DNA of 64,000 nucleotides from NCBI GenBank assembly GCA_900169235.1, contig FWCC01000181.1:111577-175576 (forward strand). Reading direction: 5' to 3'. Shown piece by piece: positions 35,483-45,985 of the stretch (position 1 is the first letter of the stretch; each line of letters starts with the position of its first letter). The stretch comes from Zarea fungicola (taxonomy: Eukaryota > Ascomycota > Sordariomycetes > Hypocreales > Cordycipitaceae). The position numbers were made by a program, and so were the translations under genes. The notes beneath the pieces were generated by a model. That model had not been told where the DNA came from, ran no database searches, and worked only from the letters and a program-made list of their open reading frames with translations.

Positions 35483-36578
35483 ATTCAATTCATTTAGTTA
35501 TTGGCGCTATTTGGATGCACGGCGGAAGAATGATGGCGGCGTGGCGCACATTGTGACACTTGATGATGGTGACTGTCAGTCCAGCTGTCGCTTGCAAGCT
35601 TATACTATGCTATATGGAGTAAAATCGTACATCTGACCAGCAGTGGTAACTATGTATATACCAACGCCACAACAAGCCACTTCGCTCAAGCTTCTAAGCA
35701 TTGCTTGGCTTATACTGGCGACGTCAGGGCCACCCTAGGTGCTCACCACAGGATTTGAGCGCGAGAGCTGGCTCTCCTGTTAAGCCGCGTCGACGCTTGA
35801 CCAGCACCGGCACTAACGCTATCCGGTGGACCACTCACACGTCAAGAACAAGGAGCGAAGAGCCCTACTACGGGACACAAAAATCGAAACCACAAAAAAA
35901 AAGATTTTACTGGTTTTATTATTGGGACAGACGCCACCACTTGGTAGGCGAAGGTAACCTTTCAGAAGATCATCCAACCGGCGCATTCGGTAGGCCTGGA
36001 TTCTGCGTACGTATGCTATCTAACTGCAGTCCATGTAATTAGCGACAGCTCTATTACAACTTGGTGGTCAATTGATGCTTATTCTACAATAGCTCCTTGT
36101 AATTACTGATGTGGCAACCCATTCCTCAGGCAAACGTGATGTGCAGCCTGGACGAGGTCTCAGGGAGGTACCTTGGACAGAGGAGTACCTAGGTACCCTA
36201 CTAGCATTAGTACCAAAGGCTCCAGAGCAACGCCTTACGCTAACTTCTCCAGCACCAAATAGCGCGGTTTCCAGGCGCTGTGTGGCTGCGTATCCCCTAA
36301 AAGCCCATTGCCTTGCAGTGCCAAGGTGCTGCTTGTCCCCGGTTTTAGATGTCTCGCCAGCGTCTTCCCAAGTAAATAAATCACAAATTTCCAAGTGCTA
36401 AAAAGAGCTTGGGGGTACTCGAGCCTGGGCCAGCTGCTGTCCTCCACTGTGATCCCTCGTACAGGTCATGCGATCCTGAGCAAGCTTTTGCCTCTCCCAC
36501 CACACACGTTGTCGAACCTCCCACCCGCCATTGAAGTTCCTTGTCGGCAGGCGTTAAGCCATAAACAACACGACCAAG
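35483..36578. other. Intergenic region upstream of the STM1-like gene
   Basis: 1.1 kb containing the promoter of the STM1-like gene. ORFs on both strands near 36,070-36,450 overlap one another and show no recognisable content. Confidence 0.5.
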
Positions 36579-38325
36579 ATGTCGTCTGCAATTACCTCTC
36601 AGGTATGCATTGAAAAATTGAACCCAGCAGACCATCGAGCCCAAGAAAACCACACAAATCGCACTCTGGCCCCTTTGCCGCACCAATAGGGAAGGAAAAA
36701 GGCCTACGAGCATACACGCCGTTCGCAAAACCGCCCAAATGTCTGTCGAAAAATCCACCAGTTGCCTTGAATCGCTTTGCATGATTTTGGAGGTATAAAA
36801 GGGATTCCTTTTGATGGACTTTTGGACAGGAGCGCGTATTCGGCGTTGGAAATACCACCCAGACGATTTTGACTCGGCTTTTTGGCTTTTTGGCTTTCTC
36901 CACGTTGAATTTTGAGCTAACCTGTGCGCTCCCTCTACAGAACCGATTCGCCTACTTTGGTACGCCCCCGATGCCCTATGCACCTGCAGCATTCGTTCGA
37001 CAGAGCCTCTCATCTCGATCGAAATCGCTCCATGCTTCCATTCCAACATTTTAGCGCTCGAAAAGTATTGTACTGACCCAGCACCGCTTCTCAGGCAACG
37101 ACGATGACGGCGAAGCCAAGCCCAACGTCCCCGTCAAGACCGTTGACAAGGCCTCTACCCACACCACCAAGCGCAATGTCGAGCCCCAGGCTCCTGTAAG
37201 ACCTGCTGGTGCTACTGGCAACCGCCGTGGCGGCCCTGCTGGCAGCGAGGGTGGTAAGTCGTTGGCATCAACTCGACTTCGGTCTGCCATTTGTCGCGCA
37301 TGTGCACTTCGCCGGAATCATGTCTAACCCTACATTTCCAGCTTTCCGCGATCGCAACGCTGGTAGCTCCCGCAACCAGGCCCGCTCCACTGATGAGGCA
37401 CCCCGTGACGGCCCTCGCGGTGGTGCTGGTGCCCGCGGCCGTGGTGGTAAGTTTTTCTTGTACTATGCCCCAAGGACATCCTGCTTTCGCTTTTGTCCTC
37501 ACAGCCGCAATAGAAGCTCCAGTACACAAATATGATTGCAGTACTAATACTATTTTCAGGTCGTGGTGGCCGCCGCCCTCGTGACCAGGATGACCGTCAC
37601 TCCCGCCAGGACCGAGAGTAAGCTATCCAGTCCATGTTGCAAATTTGTAGGCTTCATGACAGTTTGGCTAACCAAATTAACACAGCACCACTGCCAAGCA
37701 GACCGCTCAGGGCTGGGGCTCAAACGAGGGTAAGGCTGAGCTCAAGGACGAGCAGGCCGGCGAGGCTATTGCCGAGGGCGAGAAGAACGTCGCCACAGAG
37801 GCTGAGGCTGAGCCCGCCGAGCCCGAGGACAAGAGCCTTTCGTACTCTGACTACCTCGCCCAACAGGCCGAGAAGAAGCTTGCTCTTGGCGGCCACAACG
37901 TCCGTGAGGCCAACGAGGGTAGCAAGCTCGACAAGAAGTGGGCTGGTGCTAAGGCCCTCGAGAACGACGAGGAGGAGTACGTCTCTGGCTCTGCCGGCAA
38001 GAAGCTCCGCGAGCGTGAGCGCAAGGTCAAGCAGACCATTGACTTTGACCCTCGCTTTGTCGAGTCTGAGCGTCCTCGTGGCGGTGCCCGTGGCGGCCGC
38101 GGCGGTGCTCGCGGTGGTGACCGTGGCGACCGTGGCGACCGTGGCGACCGTGGCGACCGTGCTGAGCGTGGCGACCGTGGTGGCCGCGGAGGCGAGCGCG
38201 GTGCCCGTGGCGGCGACCGTGGTGGTGCTCGCGGTGGTGCCCGTGGTGGTGCCCGCGGTGGCCGCCCTACTGGTGCCAACATCAACACCAAGGACGAGTC
38301 TGCCTTCCCTAGCCTCGGCAAATAA
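36579..38325 (+). CDS. STM1/SERBP1-type ribosome- and RNA-binding protein
   Basis: Six exons were pieced together: 36579-36602, 36941-36959, 37095-37253, 37342-37446, 37560-37617 and 37686-38325. They sum to 1,005 nt, an exact 334-residue frame. The N-terminus MSSAITSQNRFAYFGNDDDG is the start typical of the Stm1/Hyaluronan-mRNA-binding family. RGG-type Arg/Gly stretches are followed by the family core (LSYSDYLAQQAEKKLALGGH, NEGSKLDKKW, KKLRERERKVKQTIDFDPRF), a long RGG/GDR low-complexity tract and the conserved end INTKDESAFPSLGK. Yeast Stm1 clamps idle 80S ribosomes and helps translation recovery. The true frame has few ATGs, and a longer shadow frame (37634-38380) runs across it. The first intron is 338 nt, long for this window. 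Confidence 0.92.
38080..38265 (+). repeat. RGG/GDR-coding tandem repeat in the STM1-like gene
   Basis: A 9-bp unit close to GGCGACCGT is repeated in tandem, with interspersed GGTGGTGCC-like units. It encodes RGDRGDRGDR and GGARGG, typical RNA-binding RGG sequence. Confidence 0.85.
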
Positions 38326-39392
38326 GCGACCTATCGCCCCAATCCCTCGTACTCCCGATTGGCTGTCGCTCTGTTACTAGCATGGCGCTCAAGTATCTTG
38401 ATGGAAATACGCTCCTGACACTAAAGCTCAGCGAGGCAACTAGAATAAGGTTGCTGGGATAAAAGAAGAGGGCATAATACTGGTTCGCGAGGTGGAATGC
38501 ATCATTGAAACCGAGGTACATTCTATTTGATGAGGTCGATTTTCCAATCATATGGCTCCTCATCTGTGGAGTTTCCACGCTTCTATGGCGATTCTTCATC
38601 TCCTCTCTCCCCCTTCACGCAAGATTAAAAGACGGGAAAATGGTGAGAGCACAAAAGAAAAAAAATTGCAAGGAAAAGGATAAAGGAACTTTAAAGGGCT
38701 TGAGGGGAATCAAGTACGGAAAAAGGATATTTGGGCTTTTCGAAATGTTGAGACGTATCTCTGGACCAACAAAGACAGGTCTTCTTTTTTTTATTTTACC
38801 CATTTTCAATGAGACCGCAGCACCCTCTGCGTTTCTTAAGGTTTCCTTCTTTCTTTATTTGAACAAAAAAATCTACTTAGGTCTACTGGTTTGCGGGTTT
38901 TTAGTCTTGATGTTACTTCGTTTAAAGAAAAAGAAAGTCTTGGTTTGCCATCTGTCAGTATATGCTGGGCTGTGAGTGTATTGAAATGTACGAGTAGCTT
39001 TGTCCAGTTGACCAGTCAGGTATTCCGTGCATGGCAGGTATCCGCGGGGTTGACGGAACGCATGCGAAGCACAGCTAATTCTGTTTGTAACGGGGGACAA
39101 CGCTGGACCATTGATGTACAATTTGAAAAGGTGCGTCAGTAAGTGAAGTCACTGAATGGGCGTGTTAATGCAGTTACACGTTTTGGGTTTGCACTCCGAA
39201 CGATTAATATAATATCATATCAACTGCTGTTGAACAAAGTATCAAAAGATTTGACATTGCATACAGGGTAGGATGTTAAAAATGGGGATGATCTCAGTTT
39301 CACACCCAAAAACAGTTCAGTACTTACATGGCCAAAAACCTGTTACCCGTATAACCAGAATTAAGGACAAACTAAACTCCATCAATTAATAT
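38326..39392. other. Intergenic, no protein gene seen
   Basis: About 1.1 kb between the STM1-like gene and tRNA-Arg. A 156-codon ORF (38505-38975) is rich in Lys and Phe from A/T runs and is taken as chance. Confidence 0.5.
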
Positions 39393-39464
39393 GGTCGCGT
39401 GGCCAAATGGCAAGGCGTCTGGCTACGAACCAGAAGATTGTGGGTTCGATCCCCACCGTGACCT
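39393..39464 (+). tRNA. tRNA-Arg (anticodon ACG)
   Basis: A full cloverleaf without intron. The acceptor stem GGTCGCG pairs with CGTGACC (one G-U); the D-arm is GCCAAATGGCAAGGC; the anticodon stem is TCTGG/CCAGA with loop CTACGAA (anticodon ACG, read as ICG); the T-arm is GTGGG/CCCAC with loop TTCGATC. Internal A- and B-box promoter sequences are intact. It lies 5' of the candidate RiPP locus. Confidence 0.95.
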
Positions 39465-40184
39465 GAAAAAGTTTATTTTTGTCATTTGTTTATTTTGTTT
39501 TTCAGTGATACTCCCGCAGCTTCTGTGATTTTCTTTTTATCAGCCGCAGTGCGTTGATCGTAGTGTTGAGTGACGGTGTTCCATTACGAGGACCAGGTGA
39601 TGGCCTCTTATTTGTGGGTGCAACGGACGGAGAAATGTCACCGTCATTCCCAACCTAGGTTTTCTGCTATTTTAGTAAACGGCGCCAGATCTTGCACTTT
39701 GTTAGCATGATTTCACGCGTGAAAGACTATGCATCTCAAGTTGTTCCAAGACGAAGGTGCTTTAAGTGCGTATTCAATTTTCATGAATGCCAAATGCTGA
39801 TATAGGAGAGTACGCCTTGTCCCAACGTTGGCTACCAGGGGTTGTCAGTAAATTTATTGCCAGAGCATGACTTCGCTCTCCAGGAGTTGCTGCAATTAAG
39901 TAACTGCAAATGGTAAAATATGCGTTCGTTTCTAATATTAGAGTATGCCTCAGAATATCTAGACCAGCAAAGAGTTTGCCATGCCAGCAGAGCTTCAATC
40001 ACGGCAGTCGACGCTGCACAACTATATACTTGCCACTTTAAGGGCCAAAGAGTCAGCTCTTGCCGCGCATGAATTAGCTTATGCTGCTTAAGACACAATA
40101 CTGAATGATTTACTAAGGCTCGTCTCCTCGATACGATGTACCTGTGACTGAATTAGGAAATCGCTCGTCGTGTTGCACAACAGT
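39465..40184. other. Intergenic, no gene seen
   Basis: About 700 bp between the tRNA and the 3' end of the first UstYa-type gene. Two overlapping minus ORFs (under 90 codons) have no support. Confidence 0.55.
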
Positions 40185-41128
40185 TCACTCGTCGGCCGAC
40201 TTACCCAGCGTTGGATGCGTTAGAATCGGACCTGACAAATCCGGAATGTAGTTATCTTTGGACCATGCCATCAAACTGTCCCAATTCACACACTGATGTT
40301 CCGTCTGCATCCCTGGCCACGGCCATCGATAGTCGTCCTTCCAGTGGTAGGTGTGCATCGACACGTCGCCGTGGCACATGAGCACCTGGCGGAGCAGATC
40401 CACACAGTGGTCGAAGTGCTCACGTTGCTTCTCGATGGGATTTGGGTTCGGGTAGTAGTCTGAGTAGTAGGATTTGCGGATTTTGTTGACGCAGTGAAGT
40501 GTGTGGAAGACGTCGAGGCTGACGAGGTAACCGCCCTCGTCGTCACTAAGGGGCACTGAAGAAATATTGGCCTTTTCAAGGTCGTCTTTTTGCACGCGGA
40601 GGTTATTGTCTAAGAACGAATTTTATTGTTAGCACACCCAGAAGGAGATAAAAAAGGAAAGGGAAGTACTCGATCCGGGTGCATACACGTCAGAAGACCC
40701 TCCCACGCCTCATCTTGTTCTGGTCGTGGAGGACCCCTGTATTTGCCATTTTCGGCCAGGTTGTGAACAATCATTTGCTTCTCATATTTTAAACCTGCTT
40801 TCGCCGGCGCTGTCATAAATTGTCAGCATTGAATTCCCCTCTGGTAGATGTGATATGATGTTTTCTTACAATGAATCGCACCATTCTCACATTCACACTT
40901 TCTCGCATTTATCCTCGCACTCCATAAAAATAATAAAATTGTAACAACACCATAAAAGACAATAGCAGAAATGTGCATGTAAGTCTTTAATCTTTTGTTT
41001 CGTTTTGATGTGGCAGATGGTAACGAATGCAACAACTTCTCCTGCGTTTCCTCGACGCTGAGCAGACTTTCCGAATCCAGTGAGTCTGTAGGATCATGGT
41101 CCTTTGCCGAATATCGTTCCGAATACAT
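40185..41128 (-). CDS. UstYa-family (DUF3328) oxidative-cyclisation protein A
   Basis: Three exons, 40870-41128, 40687-40809 and 40185-40609, give 268 residues. The order is a short cytosolic N-terminus, one membrane segment (residues about 51-70, MHISAIVFYGVVTILLFLWS), then a lumenal domain with two HxxHC motifs: HTLHC (about 163-167, in DVFHTLHCVNKIR) and HFDHC (about 192-196, in EHFDHCVDLLRQ). These paired motifs define the UstYa family, whose members catalyse oxidative crosslinking of fungal RiPP core peptides (ustiloxin UstYa/Yb, asperipin AprY). It lies about 730 bp downstream of, and on the same strand as, the repeat precursor gene. The intron positions match those of the second UstYa-type gene, including a middle exon of 123 nt. 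The ATG at 41128 begins MYSERYSAKDHD; the frame stays open upstream without a better start. Confidence 0.9.
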
Positions 41129-41855
41129 TATCACGAGGACAAAAAAAACCCAAAAAAATGTAAAAATAAGAAAAGTCTCCCCGGTAAAGGTCCGGCGAGG
41201 TCGATGCTCGAATGTTTTGAAATACCAGGAGAAAGATGCAATTGCAGTATGTACAACGTAATGGAATAAGTGGCTAGAGCAGCACCGACGCACTGTGCCG
41301 TTAGTGCTGACTGCTCCAGGCTCTAGCGGCAGCAGCTTTTCGAAGGATTCGATCTGCAACTATGCACTCAAAACGGGGCATGTTTGTTTGGAATGCAAGG
41401 TTACATTAAAAGAGCTTTCCCGATGACAGAACTTTAACTCACTAGTGAGACATTATAGTGGCTCGCCGTTTGAGGCCTGCTGGCTGATACCCCAACCTTG
41501 TGCAGTTGGCTACTTTCGGCCGACTGCCATCCGGTGTTTTCATCAAATGTTCACCACTCCATCATATCGGGTGACTGAGTGACTTTTCGTATTCATAAAA
41601 TTCAAGGAAGCAAGGGAAAAAATAAAAAGAAATGGGGATTTAACTATTCTGGTATGCAAGGGCTTAGATCCACACACGTTTTGATTTTTTACGGCGAGAG
41701 ATAGACGTCGATTTAATAGGTAGTATTTTTCAGTACTCTACATGTCTTTTTTTTGGGCACTTGGAGTATACAAGTGGTGATAGTCTATAAAAAACTTCAT
41801 GATACCTTCCTTAATCTACCCTATGAGTCTGATAGTTGAACCAGCCATTGTGTAT
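41129..41855. other. Spacer between UstYa-type gene A and the precursor gene
   Basis: About 730 bp holding the promoter of UstYa-type gene A and the 3' region of the precursor gene. It is AT-rich near 41,580-41,800. No gene is seen. Confidence 0.5.
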
Positions 41856-42443
41856 TTACTCCTCAGCGCGCTTTCCCCAGCCAGCACCGTTGTTGTAAAG
41901 GATATCGCCGTTCTGCTTGACAGTGCGCTTTTCCTCGCTCTCCTCAGAGCGCTTTCCCCAACCAGCGCCGTTATTGTAGAGAATATCACCGTTTTGCTTG
42001 ACAGTACGCTTGCCCCAACCGGCGCCGTTGTTGTAAAGAATGTCGCCGTTCTGCTTAACAGTGCGCTTATACTCGGTGTCATCCTCAGAGCGCTTTCCCC
42101 AACCAGCAGGGTTGTTGTAAAGAATGTCGCCATTCTGCTTCACGGTGCGCTTCTCCTCATCTTCGGAACGCTTTCCCCAACCGGCAGGGTTGTTGTAAAG
42201 AATATCACCGTTTTGCTTCACGGTGCGCTTCTCCTCATCCTCGGAGCGCTTTCCCCAACCGGCAGGGTTGTTGTAAAGAATATCGCCGTTTTGCTTGACA
42301 GTGCGCTTTCCCCATCCAGCACCATTGTTGTACAAGATATCACCGTTCTGGTGGACGGTACGCTTGTCGGCCGCCTCGGGCTGAACTGGAGCAGCCAGGG
42401 CCGCGCCAAAAAGGGCAAAGGTAAGAGGAAGGGTAAACTTCAT
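41856..42443 (-). CDS. Kex2-processed repeat peptide precursor (candidate dikaritin-type RiPP)
   Basis: A single-exon gene of 195 residues. A signal peptide (MKFTLPLTFALFGAALAAPV) is followed by a short pro-region ending in Lys-Arg at 27-28. Seven copies of a 17-residue peptide follow, at residues 29-45, 48-64, 74-90, 100-116, 128-144, 147-163 and 174-190. The consensus is TVKQNGDILYNN[GP]AGWG; copy 1 has H for K. Every copy is flanked by KR. Acidic spacers (SEDEE, SEDEE, SEDDTEY, SEESEE) separate some copies, while 1-2 and 5-6 are joined by KR alone. The last copy is followed by KR-AEE. Copies 2-4 have Pro and 1, 5, 6 and 7 have Gly at position 13. This layout is that of ustiloxin, asperipin and epichloecyclin precursors. 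Flanking UstYa-type genes support a crosslinked peptide product. A pheromone-like precursor is the alternative. The ATG before the signal peptide is used. Confidence 0.93.
   Translation of the reverse strand: MKFTLPLTFALFGAALAAPVQPEAADKRTVHQNGDILYNNGAGWGKRTVKQNGDILYNNPAGWGKRSEDEEKRTVKQNGDILYNNPAGWGKRSEDEEKRTVKQNGDILYNNPAGWGKRSEDDTEYKRTVKQNGDILYNNGAGWGKRTVKQNGDILYNNGAGWGKRSEESEEKRTVKQNGDILYNNGAGWGKRAEE
41865..42362 (-). repeat. Seven-copy peptide-coding repeat of the precursor gene
   Basis: Each unit is 51 bp of core plus KR codons, with optional acidic spacer of 5-7 codons and a second KR. Copies differ at many third codon positions while the peptide stays almost the same. Confidence 0.9.
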
Positions 42444-44840
42444 GATGGCTTGTTTTTGTAGGTCTTGTGGACCGAGTAGATGGAGTTTCTTTTGGTGATG
42501 AGTAAATGAATTGAGTTTAACGAATATCTCTTTCATAAGGACTTGCGTGGAAATGTTAGATATCTATAACATTACATGAATACCAAGGCGGTAAGCGAGA
42601 GCCTCAAGTCCGGAACGTTGCAATGCAACGGTGGCGGAATCCTGCCTGACACTTGCGATAGATGATCAATGCCGTGTTGGCAACTCCTCAAGGTGGGGGT
42701 ATCTAGTTGGAGAAAAGATGGACATTTCTGATCCTCCGAGAGGGGGAGGGGCTCTGTGTCAGACTCTCTGTTCAAATTCAGCTGTGACTGCCGACGGGGG
42801 GATGACTGGGGCGAGCCAGGTCGGTATCATTGCTCATCATTGCTCATCAAGCAAAACGATGACAGCCATCTATCGGTTACAGATATTTCACAACTTGCTT
42901 CACCAATTTAAAGTAAATTTAGTTGAAGGTAGATTATACGCCTATTTGAAGACTCCTTGGTATAATTTCGAGGTCAGGCACAAGCCACACACTCCTGGCA
43001 TGCTGTGTGGATGGATTTACTAGTCAAAGTATGGAATAAATCACCGAGCTGGTGCCTTAGGAACCAAGAGTTGTTAGAATAAACACTGGAAAGCATATGC
43101 AGGATGTATGTCAACAACATATGTCCTGGATTGGACGGCCTCGCACATCAGGCTGTGTAAGTGCTTCGTCATACGTAGTATCAAATAGCAACTACCGATG
43201 CCTATGACCCATGACCCACGCAAATCGACACGTTGCGACTCACACGGGAGTCGGATATCCCTCGTAGCAATCCGATTTATTTTGCGTACAGGCCGTCCTC
43301 AATGCAGGAGGCCGGGCAGTAAGCTTTTGCTGTGACAAAAGACCCAACGTATGGCATGACAACGAATTAGTTGGGATCATAAATTTCTGTAAAGCTATTC
43401 TCAAACCAAATTATAAAACCTAATCATCGCCGTACCATAAAGTAATGAGTGATGTAATTCGTTTCCAGGTCATCTTCTTGCAACATCGACTACTGTATAG
43501 TTTTACTCAAGCTAAAACTATTTATGGGGCAGGCTGTACATGGCGCTTGCCTGAAAGAGTCAATGAATACGAAAATAGCCAATGGGGGCCAGGCACTAAC
43601 CGGGACTGTGAAGGCGTAGGGCTCCATTGATACCCAGCTGATAGCCAGGTGGCTGCGATTTCGTTTAACCGTCTCACGCGGAGACTAATACTTACGAACT
43701 AGAAAAAAACAGGTTGCATTTGAGGAGAGATGGGCACTGGGCATTCCAAATCGGAGGGTTCATTCATGGCTTCAGATGCCGAGATGCTCGGCAATGGAAA
43801 AGCCTATTTCATTGGTAGTTCCAAGAGCCTGGTCCAAGTTATAAGCACTAAATTCGGAGTGCAAGTGGGATCCCTGCACTACACACTTTGAGGCTCCCCG
43901 CCATGCCCGCCTTGTCGTTGCCCAGCTGGCCCATGATGCAATCCCCGCAATCCTCATGAATTCAGGCTCTATGGGGAAAAAGCATTCTTCTGAGAAGCCA
44001 TCCGTCCGTCCGGCTCACTATGAAATACCCCGCTTTACCTTTTCGTTGGATATTCCAGCCCCCGTTTAGCTATCGAACTCCGCCCAAACTGGCCCCCACC
44101 AACTGGCAATTGCCTCAGATATGGTCTCTCCTTGGTTTCGGCTGATTCAGTATAGAACTGCCCCGCCTTATTCTGTCGGTAGATATGGTGTAAATTGAGA
44201 TTGTTAGCCCCCACCATGTGTTTATATATGTGACACTTTGTCAACTAGAGCCAGCTGCCATTGGTGGCCAAAAGACGGAGAACCTCACAACTAAGAACAC
44301 GACGGAAATGTATATTACCTTTTTAAATCGTACAGTCAAACTCGCCAGTCAAATTAAAGACTATGATGCCATATTTAAAAACCTTCCCTTATGATGTGAT
44401 CAAGAAGAGGTAAAAATGATAAATGAGTTAAGGTCGGCAACTAGAGTATTTCTCGTACGTGAGAACTATCTTGTTGGCAGCCAACTCAATAGAGTAACGT
44501 AGCTGTAAGACATTGGGGAAAACACTAGTCGATTACACACTTGTGAATTTGAAAGACATGTAACATTCTCAAAGAAATGCAACCTTGCCGGAGGATTTGG
44601 CCATGACGCCACGAGCGCCAAGGCTCGTGATTTTGCCTTGCTGTTCACACAGTATGCAGCATACAGTACGGGATAGCCCCACTAGACCCAGAGCCGCTTA
44701 CACTTGGTTTTCTCGGTTTGACAGAGTAATTCAGTATTATTGTGTGTAAAGTATTCAAGCTGGGCATCAACTTGAAATTTTTTTTTTCAAGAAAATAACT
44801 GAATAACGTATTTTCCCATCTTTTTTTGAGTCTCACCAAG
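42444..44840. promoter_or_regulatory. 2.4 kb divergent intergenic region in the candidate RiPP locus
   Basis: This lies between the divergent precursor gene and UstYa-type gene B, so both promoters are here. TATA-like sequence on the minus strand occurs near 42,556-42,572, just over 100 bp upstream of the precursor ATG. ORFs are short and none shows HxxHC motifs or another recognisable domain. Confidence 0.45.
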
Positions 44841-45826
44841 ATGGCACGTGCAGAAACAGATCGAGCCTCCGATGAAGTTCCATTTCTGGCCGATGAGGAA
44901 AAAATCAGCTTCCAAGTTCCAAAGAGGCGCTTAAGACGAGAGAAATGGGCACATTTCTTACCATATTCTGCTATTCTAAACGCGTTGCTTTTCCTGGTGC
45001 TCGTTGCCACCTGGGGTACGCAACGATATCATTCAAAAAAGGCATACATTCCCAACGAAATATACTGTAAGCAGCCCATAAACCGTTCTGTCTTTACATA
45101 AAATGATGGCTTTCTAACATATAAAAAGCACCCGCACATTCTGTGGTTGAATATGAAACTGTAGTTTTTACCGGTGGTCTGAAAGGCGACCCCTCCAAGT
45201 TCATTGGCTATTCGGAGGCTGTAGACGACGCATGGGATGAACTTTACAACCGTTTGTTCCACCCTTTGACCACTTCAAAAAGAAGCGTACAAAAATGCTG
45301 ACTCCATGGACTTATAGAAGTATTGATATCCCAAATTGACGCCGAGTCTGCTTCAAAGCTGCCCAATGCCACCACACCCTTCGACAAGGACCCTAATCAC
45401 TACATTGTGGAACTCGACGTCTTCCATCAGCTGCACTGCCTGAACATGCTACGCCAGTTGGTATACCCCTCTGCATACAAAATCGACTTGAACTCCAGCT
45501 CACAAGAGGGGGCTGAGAACATCTTTCACATGGAGCACTGCTACGAGCAGCTGAGACAGTCGCTCCAGTGCTCCTCGGACGTGAGCACGATTGCCTGGTC
45601 TTGGAGCGAGAAGAGGCAGAGAATGGTTGGTAATGTCGGATCCACGCATACGTGTAGGAACTTTGAGAAGATTCGAGACTGGGCAGTAAAGAACAAGGCC
45701 CAGACGGACTTGGACTTTTATGTGCACGTAAAGGGGGCGCCGCTGTTCCACGACAAGGACGGGATACCGGTGCTCCACGACATGGGCTCTTCGCATCACC
45801 ACCACAAGGGGGCTTCACAGCCATAG
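44841..45826 (+). CDS. UstYa-family (DUF3328) oxidative-cyclisation protein B
   Basis: Three exons, 44841-45066, 45129-45251 and 45318-45826, give 285 residues. After a basic cytosolic tail comes one membrane segment (about 40-59, LPYSAILNALLFLVLVATWG). The lumenal part starts with IYSPAHSVVEYETVVFTGGL, a typical UstYa opening, then AWDELYN. Both motifs are present: HQLHC (153-157, in DVFHQLHCLNML) and HMEHC (187-191, in HMEHCYEQLRQS). The second intron uses a GTTTGT donor, unusual but needed to keep frame. The C-terminus has a HHHH run. It is divergent from the precursor gene and convergent with the third UstYa-like gene. It probably works on the same peptide in the secretory pathway; this is inferred from family and location. 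Confidence 0.9.
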
Positions 45827-45985
45827 AAGAGCCATGGATCTCAGAATTAATGATTGTTTTTGTAATATACAAGCTGCTTCTCTGAGAGTCGTATCACACT
45901 AGAAGAATAACGATAGAGTAGTACTGGGAGATAGCTGAATGCGAACTCTGGCGATGCTCATGTGTAAATTTGCAACTCTAAATAT

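Noticed and set aside
37634..38380. Long plus-strand ORF rich in Val-Ala-Thr, and antisense Arg/Pro/Ser-rich ORF 37851-38321
   Set aside because: They are out-of-frame readings of the RGG-coding exon of the STM1-like gene, whose true frame gives the conserved family core and C-terminus.
41856..42443. Reading the repeat gene as an alpha-type mating pheromone precursor
   Set aside because: Kex2 sites and repeats fit, but the 17-residue acidic/Asn-rich repeat lacks the Trp-Cys...Cys-Trp pheromone pattern of this group and the neighbours are UstYa-type enzymes. Kept only as an alternative.
41816..42461. Plus-strand ORF 41799-42461 and minus-strand ORF 41816-42133 with repeated segments
   Set aside because: Shadows of the precursor repeat in other frames, with no signal peptide or processing sites.
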